This document shows positions 45,461 through 59,004 of a stretch of 64,000 nucleotides of DNA, piece by piece (position 1 is the first letter of the stretch; every line of letters begins with the position of its first letter). The notes under the pieces are model-generated. The model had not been told where the DNA came from, searched no databases, and saw only the letters and a program-made list of their open reading frames with translations. The DNA comes from Luzula sylvatica. Lineage: Eukaryota; Streptophyta; Magnoliopsida; Poales; Juncaceae. Where the stretch lies: NCBI GenBank assembly GCA_946800325.1, contig OX326956.1, positions 47,415,052 through 47,479,051 on the forward strand. Direction: 5' to 3'. The position numbers and the translations under genes are program-made.

Positions 45461-48400
45461 ATGGGGACGACGGCTGATTCGTCCATGGATGTCCTGAAGA
45501 ATCTCGAGTACCTGTCTCTGGTCTCTCAAGTTTGTTCGGAGCTAGAAACGAACGTAGGCGTAGGCGACAAGGTTTTAGCCGAGTTTATCACGGAACTCGG
45601 CCGAAATTCCGCCTCGATTACCGAATTCGACAAAAAATTGAAGGAGAATGGTGCGGAGATGCCTGATTACTTCGTCCGAAACCTTCTGAAGATCATTCAC
45701 ACCATTTTACCGCCAGACCAGAACTCTGGCAAGAGTAAGGGAGCTTCAGACTCCAAATCGAAGGAGAAAGACGGCGTTTTCCATGGTTTGTCGCGTCCAG
45801 ATGATCTGGATCGGGTTAAGAAGCTAGCAATGGAGATTGAAAAGGATGCCGAGCTGAAATCAATGGAAGAAAATAAGGATAGAGACCGAGACCGAGACCG
45901 AGATAGAGAGCGAAACAGGGACAGAGAAAGAGGTAGAGGTCGAGGGAGAGATAGCGATAGAAGCGTAGATAGAGATAGGAACCGTGAAAGGGATCGAGGC
46001 GGTGAGAAAGAAAGAGATAGAGATAGAGATGGAGAAAGGAGGCACAGAAGAGACGGTCGATACGATGAAGGGGGAGAAGAGAGGAATCCAAACCCTCGAG
46101 ACAAAGACAGAGGCCATGGAAGGGATAGAGATAGAGATAGAGGTGGAGACAGAGAAAGACACAATCAAAACAGAGGTGAAGAAAAACAAGAGCAAGATTG
46201 GGGTGCTAATTCAAAGAGAAAGCCCATATCAGACGAGCCAGAGCTATACCAGGTATACAAGGGCCGAGTCTCAAGGGTAATGGATTCGGGTTGCTTTGTC
46301 CAGCTCACCGATGTACGAGGCGGCAAAGAAGGGCTGGTTCACATCTCCCAAATCGCAACACGCAGAGTCCCTAATGCAAAAGATGTAGTCAAACGCGACC
46401 AAGAGGTTTTTGTCAAGGTAATCTCCATTTCGGGTCAAAAATTCAGTTTATCCATGAGAGACGTGGATCAGAACACCGGCAAAGATTTGCTACCCATTAA
46501 GAAAACCTCAGAGGACGAAGGCTTCCGTGCCAACCCTACAAGCGGATCATATAACAATACCCGTACCGTTACCGGTACGAGGAAGGGTCTTTCTGGTATT
46601 ACGATCAAAGATGAAGACGATAATGTAGGAAATAACTCGAGGAGACCATTGAAAAGGATGAGTTCTCCAGAGATATGGGAAGCCAAACAACTCATCGCTT
46701 CAGGGGTTTTAGACCCACGAGACTACCCTAGTTTCGACGAAGAAGGAGATGGGTTATTGTACCAAGAAGAAGGGGCCGAAGAGGAATTAGAAATCGAGCT
46801 CAACGAAGACGAACCTGCTTTTCTCCAAGGCCAAACCCGTTTCTCCATCGACATGTCTCCTGTCAAAATCTTCAAGAATCCAGAAGGTTCTCTGAGCCGT
46901 GCGGCCGCTTTACAATCCGCGCTGATAAAGGAGAGGCGAGAAGTGAGAGAGCAACAACAAAGGACCATGTTGGACTCGATTCCTAAAGATCTGAACAGGC
47001 CCTGGGAGGACCCGATGCCCGATACTGGAGAGCGCCATTTGGCGCAGGAATTGAGAGGAGTCGGTTTATCGGCCTACGCCATGCCCGAGTGGAAAAAGGA
47101 CGCTTATGGCAAAGCGTTGACTTTCGGTCAAAGGTCAAAGCTCTCGATCCAAGATCAAAGACAGAGTTTGCCGATATATAAACTGAAAAAGGAGTTGATT
47201 CAAGCGGTGCACGATAATCAAGTTTTGGTGGTCATCGGCGAAACGGGTTCGGGTAAAACGACTCAAGTGACCCAATATCTAGCCGAAGCTGGGTATACAA
47301 CCAATGGGATGATTGGGTGCACGCAGCCTCGCCGTGTGGCGGCCATGTCTGTGGCCAAGCGTGTGGCTGAGGAATTCGGATGTAGATTAGGAGAAGAAGT
47401 GGGTTATGCGATCCGTTTTGAAGACTGTACCGGACCCGAAACGGTGATTAAATACATGACTGACGGCATGCTTCTGAGAGAAATTTTGGTAGACGAAAAT
47501 CTATCGAAATATTCGGTTGTTATGCTCGACGAGGCTCACGAAAGGACGATTCACACCGATGTTTTATTCGGTTTATTAAAACAGTTGATTAGGAGGAGAA
47601 AGGACCTGAGGCTGATAGTGACATCAGCGACCCTCGACGCGGAGAAATTTTCGGGGTATTTTTTCGATTGTAACATTTTCACAATACCGGGTCGGACTTT
47701 CCCTGTGGAGATCCTCTATACGAAACAACCCGAATCCGATTATTTAGATGCCGCTTTGATTACGGTGTTACAGATCCATTTGACCGAACCCGAAGGGGAT
47801 GTTTTGGTATTCTTGACCGGTCAAGAGGAGATCGATCATGCTTGTCAGTGTTTGTATGATCGAATGAAAGGATTGGGAAAGAACGTTCCGGAATTGATAA
47901 TACTGCCGGTTTACAGCGCGTTGCCGAGTGAAATGCAATCGAGGATTTTCGACCCGGCGCCACCTGGCAAGAGGAAGGTCGTGGTCGCGACCAACATTGC
48001 GGAGGCTTCGTTGACCATAGACGGGATTTTTTACGTGGTGGACCCCGGTTTTGCGAAAATTAACGTTTACAACCCTAAACAAGGTCTCGATTCTTTGATC
48101 ATCACTCCTATTTCCCAAGCTTCGGCAAAGCAAAGAGCTGGCCGAGCCGGCCGTACCGGTCCTGGAAAATGTTACAGATTATACACTGAAAGTGCATACC
48201 GAAACGAGATGCCTCCCACGACCATACCAGAAATACAGCGTATAAATTTGGGAATGACTACTCTGACGATGAAGGCTATGGGTATAAATGACCTTTTATC
48301 TTTCGATTTCATGGATCCTCCCTCTCCACAAGCTTTGATCTCCGCGATGGAGCAATTATACAGTCTAGGAGCTCTAGACGAAGAAGGGCTTTTAACGAAA

Positions 48401-49232
48401 TTGGGGAGGAAAATGGCCGAGTTTCCATTGGAACCCCCGTTATCGAAAATGTTACTCGCGAGTGTTGATTTGGGGTGTAGTGACGAGATATTGACGATAA
48501 TCGCTATGATTCAAACTGGGAATATATTTTACAGACCGAGAGAGAAACAGGCTATGGCCGATCAGAAAAGGGCGAAATTCTTTCAACCCGAAGGTGACCA
48601 CTTGACTCTCCTCGCGGTTTACGAGGCGTGGAAGGCCAAGAATTTCTCCGGCCCGTGGTGTTTCGAGAATTTCGTCCAGTCCAGATCCCTTCGACGGGCC
48701 CAGGATGTCAGAAAGCAACTCTTGACTATCATGGACAGGTATATATATATATAACTTTCATTATTTTTTAGTTTTATTTTTATTTTTATTTTTATTTCAC
48801 ATTTTCTAACATAAATGTGTTTTTTTTTGTTTTTGAAGATATAAGCTAGATGTGGTGTCGGCAGGAAAGAACTTCACGAAGATACGGAAGGCGATAACGG
48901 CAGGATTCTTCTTCCACGCATCTCGAAAGGATCCGCAAGAAGGATACAGAACGCTAGTAGAAAACCAACCCGTTTACATCCACCCGAGTAGCGCGCTTTT
49001 CCAAAGACAACCAGATTGGGTTATTTATCATGAACTCGTGATGACGACGAAGGAATACATGCGTGAGGTCACGGTGATAGATCCGAAATGGTTGGTTGAG
49101 CTGGCCCCGAGGTTTTACAAGGGTGCGGATCCGAGTAAGATGAGTAAGCGGAAGCGGCAGGAGAGGATCGAGCCGCTTTATGATCGGTACCACGAACCCA
49201 ACTCGTGGAGGTTGAGTAAGAGACGTGCTTGA
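45461..49232 (+). CDS. Pre-mRNA-splicing DEAH-box RNA helicase PRP22/DEAH5
   Basis: Two exons, 45461-48738 and 48839-49232, joined by a 100-bp GT-AG intron, give 1223 aa, the usual length of the family. Order: helical N-terminal region (1-100), Arg/Asp/Glu-rich dipeptide region (about 138-240), S1 RNA-binding domain (about 261-335, [17 protein letters not shown] ... GLVHISQI), then the helicase core with GETGSGKTT (motif I, about 593), DEAH (about 690), SAT (about 720) and [10 protein letters not shown] (motif VI, about 890). It ends with the HA2/OB C-terminal part. PRP22/DHX8 uses ATP to release spliced mRNA from the spliceosome in the nucleus. The S1 domain separates it from PRP2, PRP16 and PRP43. 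Intact. Confidence 0.96.
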
Positions 49233-52200
49233 GTTCTTTTGGGTATGGAGGTTTTTTAGTTTATTTATTCTCTTTTGTTTATTTGTTGTATTGTTTAGCA
49301 TTTTTGTTCGGGACTTTGTATATAAGACTTGATTAATACTTGAGCTTGCTTTCTCTTAGTATGATATTTGTTATTTATTGTTTCCAGGCTTTTCTTTTAA
49401 TCAGTAGATTAGGTATTATATTCATTATATATTAGATTTGCTCTTCCTTCACAGGACGAGAAGGGTTGAATGGGAAAAACGGGTGTTAAAAAATATATTT
49501 GACTCTTTTGGTGAGGAAGTTTCTGGGTTCCCGCTCTGTCAGTCAGATATTGAGTTACGAGCTGCTTCCTTCAATCGATATCTCGGCCATAGGTGTCAGT
49601 AACATCTCAATTAGGTTTCGTAACTTTTGTAAAATTAGGCTCGAGGACAGTTATTTTTCTCGTTTCGGCTCATGCAATGCATGTGAGGCAGCCTTCATCC
49701 ATTTTCTATGAAAGTTGGTATCATCCAAAATGCATGACAATTGACATTGAGAGCTCATATAAACAGGATTTGGTATCGTCCAAAATGCACCACACTGAGA
49801 GCTCGTATAAACAAGGAAGGTGTTTACAAAAATATGGAAGGATGTACGAGTTAAAGCAGAAATCTCAGTTATATTCAATGGGATGTTGGAGAAGACTGAA
49901 ACAAACATTATTATTTTGTAGTGTACATTAAAATCTCAACGTGATATCCTCTCACTAATCTAGTATAAACCTTCCACTCCAACACAATCTCTTAAATTAT
50001 ATCAACGGACGGTCGAACATCTTCGTCTTAGATAGGTTGAGAGTAATACATTGAGGTTTCAGATCAAGAATATGCACACAAAAAAATGTCAGAAGTTATA
50101 GATTATATTCGATTCAATAAATAGATTATACAGAGAGGAGCAACTTTAGGGCGATGGAAATAAATAGATTATAAGAATGATATTTTTTATGTTTTTTCGA
50201 GGAATTAGTCTATCAACAATTATAAAAAAATATCATATTACAATCACACGCAATATTTTTACCAATTGGACTAAAGATTTTGCACCTGAAATTAAAATCA
50301 ATATTTGTTATCTTAAAATATATCTGAAACAATCCATTAAACAATGAATCCAAAAAGTCAGATCATAAAAACCCGTAATTGGAAAATATCATTATAAAAA
50401 AATACCCAACAATTAGTCTTGGAAAAATATGTTAAAGGAAATATACAATAAATGATTAATTAAAGTGTTGACTTCAAAATTTAAATCGTAATTACCACAA
50501 TAAAATTACCCATAAATCACAAATTATATATTGTAATTGTAATGTAATTGTAATTAGCACCTCTCAAAATTATATCCCCATTCCCCAAGTTACCCCCTCT
50601 CAAAATTAAAAATCCCATTCGAAATTACCAACTCGCAAAATTCCATTCTTCAGAATTACCGTCTCTCAAAATTAAAAGCCCGTTCCAGATTACCACTTCC
50701 TAAAATTAACATCTTCAAAATTAACATTTTCTACTCAAATTACAACCGGGCCCATTAGATGGAATGTTTTCTCTGTAGAGCCTTGCTTTTATGAAATTTG
50801 CATAAAAACATAGAGTTTTCTGAAATTTGTAGTAGTGTTTTTTCCACACTACGGAGCGAAATTACTTTTGTTTAAGAAAAGAAAAAATGCAGGCATTTTC
50901 GCCCAATTATGTGAGGAAAATGTTCAAAATGCAGGCATTTTCGCCCAATTATGTGAGGAAAATGTTTTTTTTCTGTATATTTCTTTTGAACGGAGGGAAA
51001 AGAAACATGAACAAAAAAACATGTTTGCCTCATAATGGGATGATTTTTTATTTTCACTTCAAATTTCTTTCAAACCATTTAAAAGAAAATATCCCCTTGT
51101 CATGAGGGCGAAAATTATATATTTTATCTAAAAGTAAAAAAATATAAATAATCAAATTTAATTCATCAGTTATTTACTGCTTCTCTAATTTTAGGGTAAC
51201 CAGAATTTGAGAAAGACCGGATACTTTTTGTTTCATTTTCATTTTCAATCTCAATTTCATCCTTGATAGATTGTGGCTTAATAAGAGAGATGCCCCTTGA
51301 TTAGCTGTAAGTCTGTAATTAGAAAGATTTGCAAGTTTGGGCATATGTGCAAAATTGCAATCCAAGCTAGGTGCAAGCCTTTGCCAATTTCATTTCTAGG
51401 CATGCATTACATGTGACATGAGAATTGGAACATTCAAAATACATGACCATAATTTTTTTCTCTTATATACTGATTTTTTAGGCATCAATTTACTAGAACC
51501 TAAAGTGATAGGAAGGATGTCAAGAAAATATCAGGGATGTACCTTTTAATGGGATATTGGAGAAATTGAAATTAATTATCATTTTACTAAAGAACTGGAA
51601 CAAACATACTTTGCAATTGGAGCACTCTCCACAAAGCAAAGTATTCGAACATTGGCACAATTATTGAAATATTCTGTCCTCGCAAAAAATGTATTAAATA
51701 AGAAAAACAAAAAATGTTTTTTCATTTCTTTTTATTGACAAATAGGAGGAAATCCTTTCACATGATTAAAATTTTTTTACAAAATCGACATGCGAAAATG
51801 CCTAAAGCAGAAAGAGAGAACTATGGCCATTGCATGAAGACTCTTCTCTATTTTTTGGGCCTTGGTACGTAGGAAATGCGACGGCTCTTCAATTTGGAGT
51901 TTCTTCAAATCGAACTTGATTCGATAGTCTTCTCCAAATCAACCTTTTGAGCCCACGGCAAAATACAGTTCTTAGTAGCCGAGTCCAGCGCAATTAGTAA
52001 ATTAGATTTTCGAAAATTCCGGTGCCTTTAATTGCCAGACCCTCTCAGCCATCTCAAGCCATCTAAGCAATTCTTTCATGATTCTTCAAACGCTAATCAT
52101 TTCCAACAGCATGAGAATAAATCTTTTACGTGAACAAATGATTTGTTTCTATCGAGTGTATTTTCTTCATATATAAATATTTTTGCATTACTTTTCTTTT

Positions 52201-52413
52201 TTTCGTTTTCCATTGTTCCATCCTATGATTGCAAAATTAAAAATAATTTAATTCGAGATTAAGTGTCTCCTCGTCACAATTCATCAAAATATACCGAAAT
52301 AACAAATAACATAATATTGCAATAAACACGGTTCACATGCTACTACAACCCGAACACCCTATTTAAATGAAAACTCCAAATCAAAATTGCCTAAATAAAA
52401 CCAAAAAAAAAAA
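49233..52413. other. Gene-free stretch with small tandem duplications
   Basis: PRP22 3' UTR, then AT-rich DNA. Two diverged units of about 60 bp lie at about 49709-49818 (GGTATCATCCAAAATGCA ... GAGAGCTCATATAAACA). A 42-bp perfect-looking tandem copy starts at 50886 and 50928 (AATGCAGGCATTTTCGCCCA). 50550-50750 holds CAAAATTA-type words in T/C-rich DNA. No gene was recognised. Confidence 0.45.
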
Positions 52414-55400
52414 CTAATCACTATCAGGATCCGCATCAACAATATCGGGTATAGAACCAAGCGAATCCGATTCAGAATCATACATAACCTCCTTATTCTT
52501 ACCCTCTTTTCTCGCCAATCCAATTTCACTCTTTTCAAAATCCTCCTTAATTTGGTCATGATTAACGCCTTCATTCTCCTCTTCAATATCATGAGATGCC
52601 TTTTCCACATCCATTTCCATTTTATCTCCAGTTACTTCTCCAACTGGACTCTCCGGTTGTTTCTCATCATCGCTAGAACGGATCCAGCCACAGTACATCT
52701 CTTCATTCTCCAACTCATTTCTATCTATTTGATCATTAAGGGTAGGTTTTTGAAATCCAGGAAAATTAAATTCCACCAATGGAAGGTCACGTGGATGGAT
52801 TAGTACTTCCAAAGCCAACAATGCTTTCTCACAAAATAAACCTACTTCCGTACCAGTTTCTAGTTTTCCTGTATATATAAAAATATGAAATAATAAATAT
52901 TTAAATTATAAAAAATAATTTGATATAATAATAATAATAATATACCTTTTTGGAATAGTTGAAGGCCTTGAGATAAATAAGGGGGTGTAACATGACAAGG
53001 GGAGAGTAGAGATGCTAATAATGCTTGTAACGCTACGAGACGAAATTCGAATTGATATTTCGAAGATTCTTCCATGTATAAATTCATTCCTTTATTAATA
53101 AATACTGCATTAAATGCACTGTTTGCAACGTTTATTAAAAGCCGGTCCACTTCTGGTCTCCAAGTTTCTGATTTAACAGATCCACCCTAAAATTTAAATT
53201 AAAAAAGATAAATATGACAATAATTGGTCTAATATACTATTTTCAAATAAGAGAGAAGCAAATTAAAGTGTTTGTACCACAGATAAGAGAGTTTCGATTG
53301 CTTTAAGTGCAGCTATTTTCACAGAGAGCGGTACCATCCTTTTTTCACTAATCATCTCCATTTCGTTCGTTTCCTCCATTTGAGACGATCTGCGACCCCG
53401 TTTCCTTTTCTTCGGACTATTAGTTTTCAGTAATATTTCATTATTACCCAATTTCGCCGCATTTTTACTTTCTTGCCCCTCTTCGAGATCTATGATTGCA
53501 TTACTAACCACATGCTCAGCTAAATATAGCGACATGCCTAAAAATAAAGAAAACATTAACGAAAATATAAATGTTTACAAAAGGGGAATACATAAATAAA
53601 TAAAAAATTAAATAATAACTCACCAACGCCCATGGAATTAAGCAATAACTCGAGGATATTATAGACTTTTATCCTTATAGAAGGTAAACCAGCTCTTCTA
53701 AAATAATCGGTTATAACCCTCACAATATCTGAAGCAAATGGCAAAATTTGGCTACACAAAAAATAAAACAAAAAATAAATAAGTACAATAATTTTACGAT
53801 CTGAATTTTTTGAAAATTGTATACCTGTGCAATCCTTTGATTGTAGAAATTAAGAGATCGATAAAATTCAAATGGAGAGAAGGAATTTCAGAACAAAGAA
53901 GCTCTTGATATAAAGAGGTCGTAGAAGGAAGTACAGATTTACTCACTAACGAACCGTCCACGCTTAATACTCGATTAATTAAATCTAATAACGCCTTAAT
54001 TGGTAAATTAACCTTCAAAAAAAATTAAATTAGATAATTATGTTTATGATTAACTCTTTAGCACGAGCGTTATTAACAAACCTGAGAAGAATAAGGACTT
54101 GTGAGCATAACAGAGCATGAATAAGTTAATGTAGAGAGCATTGGAATAATGGATTGACTTAAGCGTTTAATTGCGTGTAAATTTGCATTTTCACCCCCGA
54201 GTTTTGTTTCATTGCCGAGTGGGCCCGGCGAGTCCTTTCCAGGAGGTACCAATAATTTCATTATTTTCACTCCTTTACCCTCTGCAAAAAATAAATATAA
54301 AATTAGGATTTGCTACAAAATATTATAAAACGAGATATTTACCTTCTTCTAGGCCTTGAAGAGCGTCGTTTAATATTGTGTTTATAGTTATTAATATTTT
54401 TTGCATCATGATGGACCAATACTCGCTATCTCCTTTTGCATTTGGTAATAATGCTAATGCATTTGCATATTTCTGAAAAAGGACGAGAAAAAAATGAAAA
54501 CTACAAATATGACATAATAAAGTTTGAAGAGTATAAATATGTTTATGGTACTCACTTTCAGTACTTCGAGATTGCAGTTAACAGAGACGATTTTCGATGC
54601 AAGAGTATTTTCAACCTAATAAAACATAAATTCAAACACTAGATATTAGAAAAGCAAAAACGATAAAATAAAAAGTTAATTGAAAATATATCTCTTGCTT
54701 TTTAAATAGTTTTACTTTGTCATAATATCTGTGCACAGAAGAAGGATAAAATTTGACGAGTGTGCATAACAAATCAATCGCCCCTTCCTGAAACAAAAAA
54801 AAAGATTAATTCATTTCATATGAATTTTATTAATAAGAAGAAATGTAGGATAAAATATTATGAAATTGAGAAGATAATAATAGAAGTAAAACAAAGCATA
54901 CATGAATTGGATTATTATTGTTCATTAATTCAAGCAATGGTTGAATAATTCGGCTAGCGAATGTAGTCGCTTCTTTCTTTACTTGAGAGAAATTCGCAAG
55001 CCTATACAATTAAAATTAATTTAAACTAGGGTTTGATAAAATTAGGATTTAGTAGAATTAGGGTTTGATGATACCTTGTGAATAAATCAGACAAGGAAGC
55101 ACATGAAGCCTCTTTAATAAAACGGGTGTTCGATGATGCCTGTATTAAAACTATAATCAAGTTAATGATTTGATATAATACAAAATAAAACTAATATAAT
55201 AAAGATTAAAGTAATTGTAATAAATGACCTGAATGTTATGCAAAAGCTTTTCAAACCAAATTGAATAAGATGAGATAACACGAATTGAGCTGCATTCTTC
55301 AATGGTGACACCGAGTAAACAAGTACCAGCCCAGCGTTTTTGCGGCTAGATAATTCAGAAAAAAAAATGAATGAAAGAGAATAAAATCCCAAATCAATGA

Positions 55401-55660
55401 AAATGTACCATCTTGTCAGAAATTAGCAACAGTAATCGCTCCACCCAATCATCCACAGCCAATCGCCACTCATCAATAATCTTCGTCTCCATCTTCTTAT
55501 CAGAAGTCTCAGTTAGAAGCTCGTGAATTTTAATCTTCTCAACTATATACCCCAACTCTCTCCCTCCAATGTCTTCGAGATCCCTCGTAACAGAACGGAG
55601 GAGTCGTGGCTTCAGGCGTATGTCGTGAACGCCGCCGGCGAGGTAGTCGGCCGATGCCAT
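52414..55660 (-). CDS. PELP1/RIX1-type pre-60S ribosome biogenesis protein, 755 aa
   Basis: Thirteen exons with GT-AG borders and consistent phase were placed: 55409-55660, 55229-55345, 55075-55139, 54902-55001, 54716-54787, 54556-54615, 54343-54472, 54082-54281, 53825-54012, 53624-53751, 53278-53537, 52946-53186 and 52414-52868. The N-terminal part (PQKRWAGTCLLGVTIEEC ... SYSIWFEKLL) and the following helical repeats match the RIX1/PELP1 N-terminal region. A basic patch SPKKRKRGRR looks like a nuclear localisation signal. The last 130 residues are acidic (EEENEGVNHD ... SESDSLGSIPDIVDADPDSD). RIX1/PELP1 with IPI1/TEX10 and IPI3/WDR18 drives late 60S maturation and rRNA ITS2 processing in the nucleus. 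No broken frame was found. Confidence 0.9.
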
Positions 55661-55697
55661 AGCTGACGAGGATTGGTTGGGTTGCTCCTACGGGGGG

Positions 55698-55789
55698 TTT
55701 AGGGTTCTAGATGGCAGTGCAGATTGGTGAAGAAAGGGGGTAATGCAGAATAATTGAGCTTCTTCAATGGGCCTATGTATTTCGGCCCA
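55698..55789 (-). promoter_or_regulatory. Telo-box and two site II motifs upstream of PELP1
   Basis: AACCCTAAA (minus) at 55698-55706, TGGGCC at 55768-55773, and GGCCCA at 55784-55789. The combination marks growth-linked ribosome and translation genes in plants. The role is inferred. Confidence 0.6.
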
Positions 55790-56310
55790 GAAATCCCACA
55801 AAATATCGAAATGCATACATATCCTTGCAAAACTAAAAATATCATAAAAATTACTGAAAATTGAAAACATCTTATATATATTCCTACATATATATATAGC
55901 AGGATTGCTATGTTGGCAAATCGAGTAATTCTACACAACATGCACTCGCTGCATGATTGGCTGCAGGATATTGATCTCAACACGAAGACTAAGACCATGT
56001 TCGTTGCATGATTTACGTAGGACAAGGAAGAGGAAGCGAGAGGAGCCCAGAGACTCATTGTCACGCGAAAATCGGTCGTAATCCACCCTTGTCATATTTT
56101 TTATATGTTTATTTGTATTGTTTTGTTTAGTCATGACTCATGTCATGAACTTTAGTAGCTAAACTCCATCTTCTATGTTTTTTCTAAGAAGAGTAATGTC
56201 ATGGCCACTCCCCACTACCCTCGCATCTTCACTCATGGGTAAATGACATGTGGGTCTCACATGTATGATTTTTTTATAAAGTGATGTAGGTCTCACATGT
56301 CAATGATTCT
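55790..56310. other. Gene-free stretch before the GC-rich retroposon
   Basis: No gene was recognised. CTAAGAAGAGTAATGTCATGG and CCACTCC (56186-56220) occur again at about 57291-57330, bracketing the retroposon at a distance. This pair looks like a repeat of the host DNA. The minus-strand open frames here lack family features. Confidence 0.4.
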
Positions 56311-57218
56311 TTTTTTTTTTGAAAAACTAAAAAGGCGAAGCCTCTTTTAATATATTAAAGCAAAGTTTGATACATTGGTGCGATTTTACATGATAAATGT
56401 AAAAAAGTAGTTTCGCAAAAATAAATTATAATTGCAAAAGTAAGATACATGCCGAGAGATGATGCTTTCGGCCATCCTTAGACGAACGCAACCTCCCTCT
56501 GCCCTTGGTTTGCCACGCGAGCTCGGATTGTCATCGAAGCTGTCACCGTCGCTGTCACGGCCCGTCGCTCTGGGACTCGCCCCCAGACTCGGCCGTCGCT
56601 CTCGGCCTCGCCCCAGACTCGTCCCAGACTCGCCCCAGACTCGGCACCAGCCTCGCGATTTTTCGATTTCCCTTTTTCCCTTCCCGCTTTTTCCTTTCGC
56701 CGCCCTTTTGCCTCCACCCCAAAATCGGCCCGAGTTTTTGCTCTTCGAGGAGCTCCAAAATCGCCCCGATGGCGGCCAGGGTTTCGCCCCGATCTGTTGC
56801 ATACACACACGACAAGGATAGGGCGTATCCTGGGTTTCGCCCCGATCTATTTCGCCCCGTCGCCACCAGTCGGTGCGCCTTTCGATCTAGGGCCTCGCCT
56901 CGCCGTCCTCGCTAGCTGTCGGCCCTCGCTAGCACAGCCCTCGCTAGCTTCGGAAACACTAGCCGCCGCCGCTCGCTAGCTTCGGAAACCCTCGCCGTCC
57001 GCCGCCGCCGTCGGATCTGCGTCGGATCTGCGTCGAAACCCTAGCCGCCGCCCTCGCCTCGCCCTCCGAGACGCCTCACCCTCAGAGTCGCCTGGCGATC
57101 GCCCTCAGAGTCGCCTCGCGGCTAGGTCGCCCTCAATTCGCCGCCGTCGGACGCCAGTCTGCGTCGGATCGCCCTCGATTCGCGGCTAGGTCGCCCTCCG
57201 AGTCGCCTCGCGGAAACC
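56311..57218 (-). mobile_element. Short GC-rich retroposon, probably a LINE derivative with internal deletion
   Basis: The same 19-bp sequence CTCACATGTCAATGATTCT flanks both sides (56292-56310, 57219-57237), and a T-run at 56311-56320 is its poly(A) tail. The 5' part (minus sense, about 57218-56450) is very GC-rich, with repeated GGCGACTC, GCTAGCGAGG and GGGGCGAAA words, like a LINE or gene 5' UTR. The 3' 130 bp is AT-rich and ends in AAAAGAGGCTTCGCCTTTTT, a hairpin before the tail, echoing the 3' end of the LINE at 3860. No RT domain is present. Open frames within it are artefacts of GC content. Confidence 0.8.
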
Positions 57219-57237
57219 CTCACATGTCAATGATTCT

Positions 57238-59004
57238 ATGAAGTGATTTTGAGAGTGGTTTAGGAAGTGGTGCTAGCACCACTCTTTCTAAGAAGAGTAA
57301 TGTCATGGCCACTCCACACTACCCTCCCATCTTCTAAGAATTTGTTATGCTTCTGTGTCAGATTGTGATATTAATTTGTTATTGCCATATCTATGATTTG
57401 AGATTTATTTTGTAAATTTGAAATCTTCGTACTTCATTTTTTTTTAAGTATAACCCAGGAGACTACTCGTCATGTAATTATATTTTTCATTGTAATACAA
57501 ATTATACATTTGTATGATAATATTGATAATATCATCTATAATTATTCATATATTTTACATTACGATAACAAAAGGTCTTATTTTTTTAATCAAATAATAG
57601 CACTTATATTAGTGTCATTATATAATAATATATGAGATATAATACAATTTTACGAAAAAACATAATAACAAATATTATATCATTGCTCACAAAATTTTAT
57701 AAAGTATCAACTATAAACATAATTTATCATACGACATATGTAGAAACAAATCATTAATTATATAGTACTAATATTTTTTTATGGATTCAAAATGCAATGA
57801 AAATTATAAATAATATCAAACTTAATAGAGAAAGTAATTTAATAAATGATATCAAAATTTAATTTAGAATAAACATAAATACAAATTATTTTATATCCTA
57901 TGATTTTTTAATTTACATTTTTTGAAATAGCAATAATATTTGATAGGTGTTTATAAGTTTAGAAAGTTATTTAGATGGATAAACTATTTTTTTAGTTCTA
58001 TTAGTTTTCTAAATTTTTAATATTAAATTTGTTTGGTTAAAAACACAAATATAATCTACTTAGTATTATATGAGATTCTTATAATTATAAATTTTTTAAA
58101 ATAAATAACAATACTTAAAATTATATTATGTAAATAAAATACTTACAATTCTATTATGTAAATATGTATTTTTTCGCATGGTATTTTCTTACATAATATC
58201 TTCACAAATTCATATTATGAAAAATGTATGTATGAACTATGCTTATATGGATGTCAAAATAAAGAGAAAATTAAAGTGAACATGTTTCATGAATTTTTAA
58301 AATTAAATTCCTAAAAATAATACTAATATATGTTGTATGTTTTATAATATTATATATTAAGTTTAGTATTTCATATATAAATTTTTCATCTTCCATTGCA
58401 TTCACATTTGATCATGTAACATAATGTTAAATGATGAACAATTAAACATACTTAGTTTAATTTGAACATAATCAATAATAATAATTCACGTCATTAATTA
58501 GGATGATGTGAGATTTTAAGGATACTTAAAACATGGTGTAAAATAATGGCATGTAAATGATTACACAAAATATGATTTTCAAAAAATCCAACAAAAAATT
58601 AATGATTGCGATCAAACCACATCAGCACATCTAATGGTTCAAATTAATATTTACAAATGGTTATAAATGACCATACAAAATACATATCTTAATTGATCAA
58701 ATATAATATTAATGTATATGATGAAATCACATCACAAAATTTAATGGTAAATAATCATGAATAACCATGATGATGTGGCTCCGTAAAAAAAACTCTAAGA
58801 TACTACAAAATAAGGAGACGGGTAAATCCTTAACTTGTCAAGATGACAATTGACCTTACCATCAATAATGTATACTCACGTAGTAAATAATTGCCCATGA
58901 CCTGAAAGGTGAAAATAAACCGTGACAATCCACGACCACGTAAAATGAACTTAGAAGTGGTGAGTTACTATATCTAAGCAATGTTACAAATATGAGATAT
59001 CACT
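57238..59004. other. Gene-free AT-rich stretch
   Basis: Begins with host DNA of the retroposon, including GTGGTGCTAGCACCAC (57268-57283), a perfect 16-bp palindrome. The rest is very AT-rich with no gene or clear element. Confidence 0.4.

Noticed and set aside
45697..46280. Long minus-strand and alternative-frame open frames over the PRP22 Arg/Asp region
   Set aside because: Shadow frames of the low-complexity RD/RE codons; the plus-strand protein explains the sequence.
49499..49931. Possible small gene downstream of PRP22
   Set aside because: Open frames are short, overlap a diverged tandem duplication, and lack recognisable features or splice-consistent extensions.
56386..56979. Overlapping Arg/Pro-rich open frames
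   Set aside because: They arise from GC-rich DNA of the retroposon, on both strands and in several frames, without family features.
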